This document shows positions 59,852-64,000 of a DNA stretch of 64,000 nt, in pieces (within the stretch, counting starts at the first letter, position 1; every line of letters starts with the position of its first letter). The position numbers and the translations under genes are program-made. The notes beneath the pieces were generated by a model, which made no database searches, had not been told where the DNA came from, and worked only from the letters and a program-made list of their open reading frames with translations. Origin of the DNA: DATAAP01 sp041690495 (GTDB lineage: Bacteria; Pseudomonadota; Alphaproteobacteria; CACIAM-22H2). Where the stretch lies: the NCBI GenBank assembly GCA_041690495.1, contig JAWLHE010000009.1, positions 173,146-237,145 of the forward strand. The letters are read 5' to 3'.

Positions 59852-61816
59852 TCATCCTGCCGGGGCCGGCTCGGCCGCGACGCGCCGCCGCCGCGTGCGC
59901 GCCAGCCCGACGAACAGTGCCGCCAGCGCGACCAGGATCGGGATCAGCCCGATATTGGCGAACTTGATCCAGCTCTCGAGCGTCTGGATGTCCTGCCGCA
60001 AATTCTGCTGCACGGCGCGCAGCTCCTTGCGCGTGGCGAGAATGTCGGCGCGGAACTGGTCGATCGCCTCCTGCTGCGCCTTCGAGACGATTGCGCGGCC
60101 GCCGCCCTGGTCCTGACCTTGCGACTGCAGCTCGCTAAGCTTCTTCTCCGTCTCGCGCAGCTTCTCGGTCAGCTCTTTCTCCTTGGCGCGGAAGCGCGTC
60201 TCCGCGTCGCGCTGCAGGTCCTGCACCAGCACGAAGGGGCGCGCCGACTGGCCGCGGCTGCGCAGGCCGATCAGGTCGTTGCTGCCGAGCAGGTTGTCGA
60301 CGGCATTGACGACGAAGTCGCCGTTGTTGGCAATCGGCACCGCGATGCGCTGGCCGAAGAAGTCCTGGACCTGGGCCCAGAAGCGGTCCTCGAGCAGGTC
60401 TGTGTCGGCGACGACCACGACATTGATCGGTTCGCTGGACTCTGCGAGATGCGCCGCTGCCGGCTTCGGCTGGTCGGCAGGCGGTGTCGCCTGGCCGGAG
60501 CTGCCTTCCTTCTGCTCCGCCGGCTTCTCCTCGGGCGGCCGCCCCTCGGGAAATGCCGATTTGACCTTGCCGTTAATGCGGGCCGCGAGGATCAGGCGCT
60601 GGTCTTCCGGCTTGAACTCCGCGAGCAGCGAAACCGGATCGGGCATCATCTTGATCTTGTCGACATCGATCGCGGCGGCTTGCGGCGAGGTCTGGATCAG
60701 CGGCGTCAGGGTGGTCGTGGCGCCTTCCTTCGCCTTGAGGATGCCGGCGCTGGCCATCTGGATGAGTTGCGTCTCGCTGGTCAGGATGTCCGAGCGGTTG
60801 AAAGTCGGGTCGCGCAGCGCCAGCCATGCGAGGTAATCGACGGCGCGAACCCGTGTCTCGGTGCCGGCATTGACCCGCCGCGCCGCGGTGCGGTCGCCGG
60901 CGAACTTTCCTTCGACCAGCTCGATGCCCCAGGCGGAGAAGAGCTTGGGCAGATTCGAGCCGGTCTGGCCGGTCTGCGCGGCCATTCCGGGCCGGCCGAG
61001 CTCGCCCTCGGCATGCGGATCGACGAAGACCAGGGCGCGGCCGCCGCGCAGAACGAACTGATCGATCGCATAGAGCGTCTTCTCGGGCAGGTCCTTCGGA
61101 TGGACGATGACGAGCACGCCGATCTCCGCCGGAATCTCGGCCGCATCCTGGTCGACCGGGCGCAGGTCGAAGAACTGCTGCATCTGCAGATACACCGCCC
61201 ACGGTTCGGGCGGCTGGCGCGGCCCCCGGAACTCGCCCTGCAACGGCAGCGACGAGAGCAGTCCGACCGCGGGCTTCTTCGTGATCGCGAGGTTGTAGAC
61301 GAGCTTGGTCAGGTCGTATTCGAGGAAGCGCTCGCGCTCGGGCTGGATGAAGGGGATGACCTCCTCCTTGTCCGCCGTGTTCGTGCCGGCCAGTCCGAAA
61401 TAGACGAGTTCGCCCGTCTGGTTGACCGGCACGCCCTGCAGGCCGAACGCCACCGCGCGGTCCTCCTCGTTCGAGAACGGCTGCGGGTCGATGATCTCGA
61501 CGCGTACCTTGCCATCGGCGGCGTTCTCGTACTCGCGCAGCATTTCGCGCACGCGCGTGGCGTAAACCCCGTAGCTGGGAATCTCCTGCCCGAGCTTGTC
61601 GGAATAGTACAGGCGCAGGGTGATCGGCTCCCCGATCCTGGAAAGAACCGACTTCGTGCCCTCCGAGAGGGTGAAGAGCCTGTCGGCGGTGAGATCGAGC
61701 CTCGCCGAGCCGAGAGTCGCGTTTCCGACGATGTTAACTGCCACGAAAGCGATCGCAACGAGAACGAGTCCGCCGATCGAGATCAGTCCGCGATGCATGG
61801 TGCTGCCCCTTGCCAT
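59852..61816 (-). CDS. GldG-like ABC-transporter-associated protein
   Basis: A 654-residue membrane protein: an N-terminal helix (ISIGGLVLVAIAFVAVNIV), a large extracytoplasmic GldG/ABC_transp_aux domain, a coiled-coil-like segment near EKELTEKLRETEKKLSELQS and a C-terminal helix (FANIGLIPILVALAALFVGL) before a basic tail. A proline- and lysine-rich spacer (EEKPAEQKEGSS) interrupts the body. It lies between the permease and DUF4340 genes. Bacteroidetes GldG is needed for gliding, but here it is more likely part of an exporter of unknown cargo. Confidence 0.85.
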   Translation of the reverse strand: MARGSTMHRGLISIGGLVLVAIAFVAVNIVGNATLGSARLDLTADRLFTLSEGTKSVLSRIGEPITLRLYYSDKLGQEIPSYGVYATRVREMLREYENAADGKVRVEIIDPQPFSNEEDRAVAFGLQGVPVNQTGELVYFGLAGTNTADKEEVIPFIQPERERFLEYDLTKLVYNLAITKKPAVGLLSSLPLQGEFRGPRQPPEPWAVYLQMQQFFDLRPVDQDAAEIPAEIGVLVIVHPKDLPEKTLYAIDQFVLRGGRALVFVDPHAEGELGRPGMAAQTGQTGSNLPKLFSAWGIELVEGKFAGDRTAARRVNAGTETRVRAVDYLAWLALRDPTFNRSDILTSETQLIQMASAGILKAKEGATTTLTPLIQTSPQAAAIDVDKIKMMPDPVSLLAEFKPEDQRLILAARINGKVKSAFPEGRPPEEKPAEQKEGSSGQATPPADQPKPAAAHLAESSEPINVVVVADTDLLEDRFWAQVQDFFGQRIAVPIANNGDFVVNAVDNLLGSNDLIGLRSRGQSARPFVLVQDLQRDAETRFRAKEKELTEKLRETEKKLSELQSQGQDQGGGRAIVSKAQQEAIDQFRADILATRKELRAVQQNLRQDIQTLESWIKFANIGLIPILVALAALFVGLARTRRRRVAAEPAPAG

Positions 61817-61819
61817 GGC

Positions 61820-62554
61820 TCAGCCTGACTTCTTCAGGTCGACGATTACCGCGTTCGCGAACAGAAACGCGGCTATCAGCGAAGCGAAATAAACGATGTC
61901 GCGCACGTCGATTACGCCGCGGCTGATCGAGTTGAAATGGGTCATGAAGCTGAACGACGCGATCGTCTCGACGATGAGCGGCGGCGCCCAGCCGGAGAAG
62001 AAGCTCAGCACCAGGCTGGCACCGCTCACGGTGAAGAGAAAGCAGATGGCCGCGGAGAGAACGAATGCGATGACCTGGCTCTTGGTGATGGCCGACATGC
62101 AGGCGCCGATCGCGAGGAAGCCGCCGGCCATCAGCAGGCTGCCGATATACCCGGCGAGAATGACGCCGTTGTCCGGCTCGCCGAGGATGTTGACGGTAAT
62201 CCAGAGCGGGAAGGTGAGGGCCAGGGCTATCGCGGTGAAGGCCCAAGCGGCGAGGAACTTGCCGAGCACTGCCTCGCCCATCGAGATCGGCAGTGTGAGG
62301 AACAGCTCGATGGTTCCGGTCTTGCGTTCCTCCGACCACAGCCGCATCGCGATTGCGGGAATGAGAAACAGATAGAGCCAGGGATGGAAGGTGAAGAACG
62401 ACTGAAGGTCGGCCTGGCCGCGTTCGAAGAAACTGCCGAGATAGAATGTGAAGGCGCCGGCAAGTGCGAGGAAGATGACAAGGAACACATAGGCCACGGG
62501 CGTCGCGAAATATCCGCCGAGCTCGCGACGCATGATGAGAAGCGTGTTGCGCAT
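61820..62554 (-). CDS. ABC-2-type permease, GldF-like
   Basis: A 244-residue permease with six predicted helices, beginning MRNTLLIMRRELGGYFATPVAYVF-like as in GldF/ABC-2 transporters. RLWSEERKTGTIELFLTLPIS is the conserved cytoplasmic loop of the family. It starts 10 bases after the ATPase gene and is 3 bases from the GldG-like gene, so the three are translated from one message. Confidence 0.9.
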   Translation of the reverse strand: MRNTLLIMRRELGGYFATPVAYVFLVIFLALAGAFTFYLGSFFERGQADLQSFFTFHPWLYLFLIPAIAMRLWSEERKTGTIELFLTLPISMGEAVLGKFLAAWAFTAIALALTFPLWITVNILGEPDNGVILAGYIGSLLMAGGFLAIGACMSAITKSQVIAFVLSAAICFLFTVSGASLVLSFFSGWAPPLIVETIASFSFMTHFNSISRGVIDVRDIVYFASLIAAFLFANAVIVDLKKSG

Positions 62555-62564
62555 GGTTCGAGCC

Positions 62565-63512
62565 TCAGGCGTTCTTCGTGGTTACGGTGCGGAAGACCTC
62601 GTCGAGGCGGCCGCGCTCCACACGGATTTCCTCGATGCCAAACTCGCCGCTGCGGGCGAGTTGGCTCACGTCGCCGATGATCGGCTGCCCGTTGCGCGGA
62701 AAGGCGACGAGGCAGACGAGATTGTCCTCGCCCTCGATCTCTTCGATCGCAGCGACGCCGGGCAAACGCTGAAGCACCGTACGTGCGGCGGCGAGCCTGG
62801 GGGTGCCCAGCACCACGGAAACCGCATTGTGCCAGCGCGAGCGCGCCTCCAACTCGGCAGGGGTTCCGTCTGCCACGACCCGGCCGCGCGCGATGATCAC
62901 GGCGCGCGTGCAGACCGCGTCGACCTCCTCGAGGATATGCGTCGAGATGACAATCGACTTGTCGCGCGCCATCTCGCCGATCAGGCTGCGCACCTCGTGC
63001 TTCTGGTTGGGATCGAGGCCATCGGTCGGTTCGTCGAGAATCAGGACCTCGGGATCGTGCAGCATTGCCTGCGCGAGTCCGACACGCCGCTTGAATCCTT
63101 TGGAGAGCGTGTCGATCGACTGATGCAGCACTTCGCGCAGTTGCACGCGCTCGACCGCGAGTCCGATCCGCTTGGCTTTCTCTGCGCCGCGGAAGCCGCG
63201 GATCCGAGCGATGAAATCGAGAAAGGCCGCCGGCGTCATGTCGGGATAGGCGGGTGCACCTTCCGGCAGGTAGCCGATGCAGCGTTTCACCGCGACCGGC
63301 TTCTCGAGCACGTCATGCCCGCAGACCACCGCCGTGCCGCCGCTCGGCGTGAGGAAGCCGGTGATCATCTTCATGGTCGTGGACTTGCCGGCGCCGTTTG
63401 GCCCGAGGAAGCCCAGCACTTCGCCCCGCGCGACCGAGAACGAAACGTTGTCGACGGCGCGGATCGACCCGAAGCTCTTGCTCAGGCCGCGGATCGAGAT
63501 CATTTCGGACAT
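62565..63512 (-). CDS. ABC transporter ATP-binding protein, GldA-like
   Basis: A 315-residue ATPase. Walker A GPNGAGKSTTMKMI, signature LSKGFKRRVGLAQAM and Walker B VLILDEPTDGLDP are intact; the H-loop is in STHILEEVD. It drives an ABC-2-type exporter with the two genes downstream. The product is cytosolic and membrane-bound with the permease. Codes leftward from 63512. Confidence 0.92.
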   Translation of the reverse strand: MSEMISIRGLSKSFGSIRAVDNVSFSVARGEVLGFLGPNGAGKSTTMKMITGFLTPSGGTAVVCGHDVLEKPVAVKRCIGYLPEGAPAYPDMTPAAFLDFIARIRGFRGAEKAKRIGLAVERVQLREVLHQSIDTLSKGFKRRVGLAQAMLHDPEVLILDEPTDGLDPNQKHEVRSLIGEMARDKSIVISTHILEEVDAVCTRAVIIARGRVVADGTPAELEARSRWHNAVSVVLGTPRLAAARTVLQRLPGVAAIEEIEGEDNLVCLVAFPRNGQPIIGDVSQLARSGEFGIEEIRVERGRLDEVFRTVTTKNA

Positions 63513-63838
63513 AGCGCTGCAACCCCCATGTGCTTACCCGCGCGCTGTTGGCCAATCTGACGAAAAAAGGCTGGCTTGGGCGTTCTGATTTAATCCATGA
63601 GGCGTTTTTTGCAAGAGGTTAGCCCGGGCGTGCCGGCCGGCTGGCGGCCGGGAGTTCCCTCGGGCCGCATATATACTGGCGTCGACGGCTGGAAATCCCG
63701 CGAGGTCATCCCATATGTTACTGTGCCCTGCCAGACGGCGCGCGGAGCCGCGGACGTGGCGGGTGCTCAGGAAAAATGAAGTTGCGGCGGCCGTTTTCAG
63801 GGCATTGAAGATGCCGTGAAAAACCGGTGCGAAAGAGT

Positions 63839-63868
63839 TTGACAGTGCAATGAGGCCGGTCGTATATG
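63839..63868 (+). promoter_or_regulatory. Strong promoter, probably of an rRNA operon
   Basis: TTGACA (63839-63844) and TATATG (63863-63868) are separated by 18 bases. A GC-rich discriminator (GTCCGGCCCCGCG) follows, as in stringently controlled rRNA promoters. The boxA element is about 40 bases downstream. Confidence 0.75.
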
Positions 63869-63907
63869 TCCGGCCCCGCGCGACGAGGTGCAGAGCCAAG
63901 CGCGGTT

Positions 63908-63919
63908 TGTTCTTTGACA
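63908..63919 (+). promoter_or_regulatory. boxA antitermination element of an rRNA leader
   Basis: TGTTCTTTGACA resembles the boxA consensus (TGCTCTTTAACA) and the alphaproteobacterial form TCTTTGACA. It sits about 45 bases after the -10. The Nus factors load here to prevent premature termination. The 16S gene would begin past the right edge of the window. Confidence 0.75.
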
Positions 63920-64000
63920 TGGTGAGCTTGAGAGGAAGGGATGCGCGGGCGGCGGCGTGGAAGCGTTTGCTTGCTTGAGCGTATCTCTTTTGATGACGCG

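Larger units (their letters stand above)
63513..64000. other. Intergenic region ending in an rRNA-operon-like leader
   Basis: The 488 bases up to the right edge hold no credible gene. The right part contains a consensus promoter and boxA (below). The left part, about 63513-63830, is unassigned; short frames on both strands have no ribosome sites or motifs. GGCAT-N5-ATGCC near 63801 can form a small hairpin. Confidence 0.6.

Noticed and set aside
63597..63779. 60-residue rightward frame after the GldA-like gene
   Set aside because: No ribosome site, no motif and unusual composition; treated as non-coding spacer.

Overview
The window is high-GC, gene-dense chromosomal DNA from an alphaproteobacterium. 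The signs are the order amidase - mrcA - prfB, divergent tyrS and anmK, a glnE-bcp pair, a class I PHA synthase and a spacer-like alphaproteobacterial palindromic repeat. A complete ISC iron-sulfur operon headed by cysE and iscR, instead of SUF, fits Rhodospirillales-like lineages better than most Rhizobiales. That placement is inference from gene content, not from a database match.

Layout. 1-15.6 kb is housekeeping: end of a cell-wall amidase, PBP1A, a zeta-type GST, prfB with a canonical programmed +1 frameshift, a GYD protein, bcp, glnE, an AsmA/YhdP-like envelope protein, tyrS, anmK and an alpha/beta hydrolase. 15.6-23.5 kb is cysE-iscR-desulfurase-iscS-iscU-iscA-hscB-hscA-fdx-iscX, with an IscR-like operator over its promoter and a strong hairpin between iscA and hscB. 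23.5-27.1 kb holds a nitroreductase, a large alpha/beta hydrolase, mnmA and an elongator-type tRNA-Met with its own promoter. 27.1-28.8 kb is a small accessory patch after the tRNA: a HicA-like protein without the usual histidine, a SagB-type nitroreductase and a ChaB-like protein.

28.8-45.1 kb is the most unusual part. It is a block of about 15 genes for microaerobic or stationary-phase survival: fused acyl-ACP synthetase/acyltransferase, phosphoribosyltransferase, hydrolase, DUF6455-like protein, ribosome hibernation factor, PHA synthase, CBS-pair protein, beta-CASP ribonuclease, AMP/thymidine phosphorylase, two unknown small proteins, zinc alcohol dehydrogenase, glucokinase and two UspA proteins. 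Four FNR/FixK-type palindromes lie in its promoter regions, mostly between divergent genes, so it reads as one oxygen-controlled regulon. Its enzymes suggest RNA and nucleotide turnover, ribosome storage and carbon storage when respiration is limited.

45.2-55.3 kb is catabolic: a MarR regulator, a Gfo/Idh/MocA dehydrogenase divergent from a phthalate-dioxygenase-like Rieske oxygenase, then a LacI regulator divergent from a HisD paralogue and a four-gene sugar-type ABC transporter, with a perfect LacI-type operator between them. 55.3-63.5 kb has two tandem cyclophilins, two uncharacterised helical-repeat-like proteins and a GldA/F/G-like ABC system with a DUF4340 protein. The window ends in what looks like the promoter and boxA leader of an rRNA operon whose 16S gene would start beyond the right edge.
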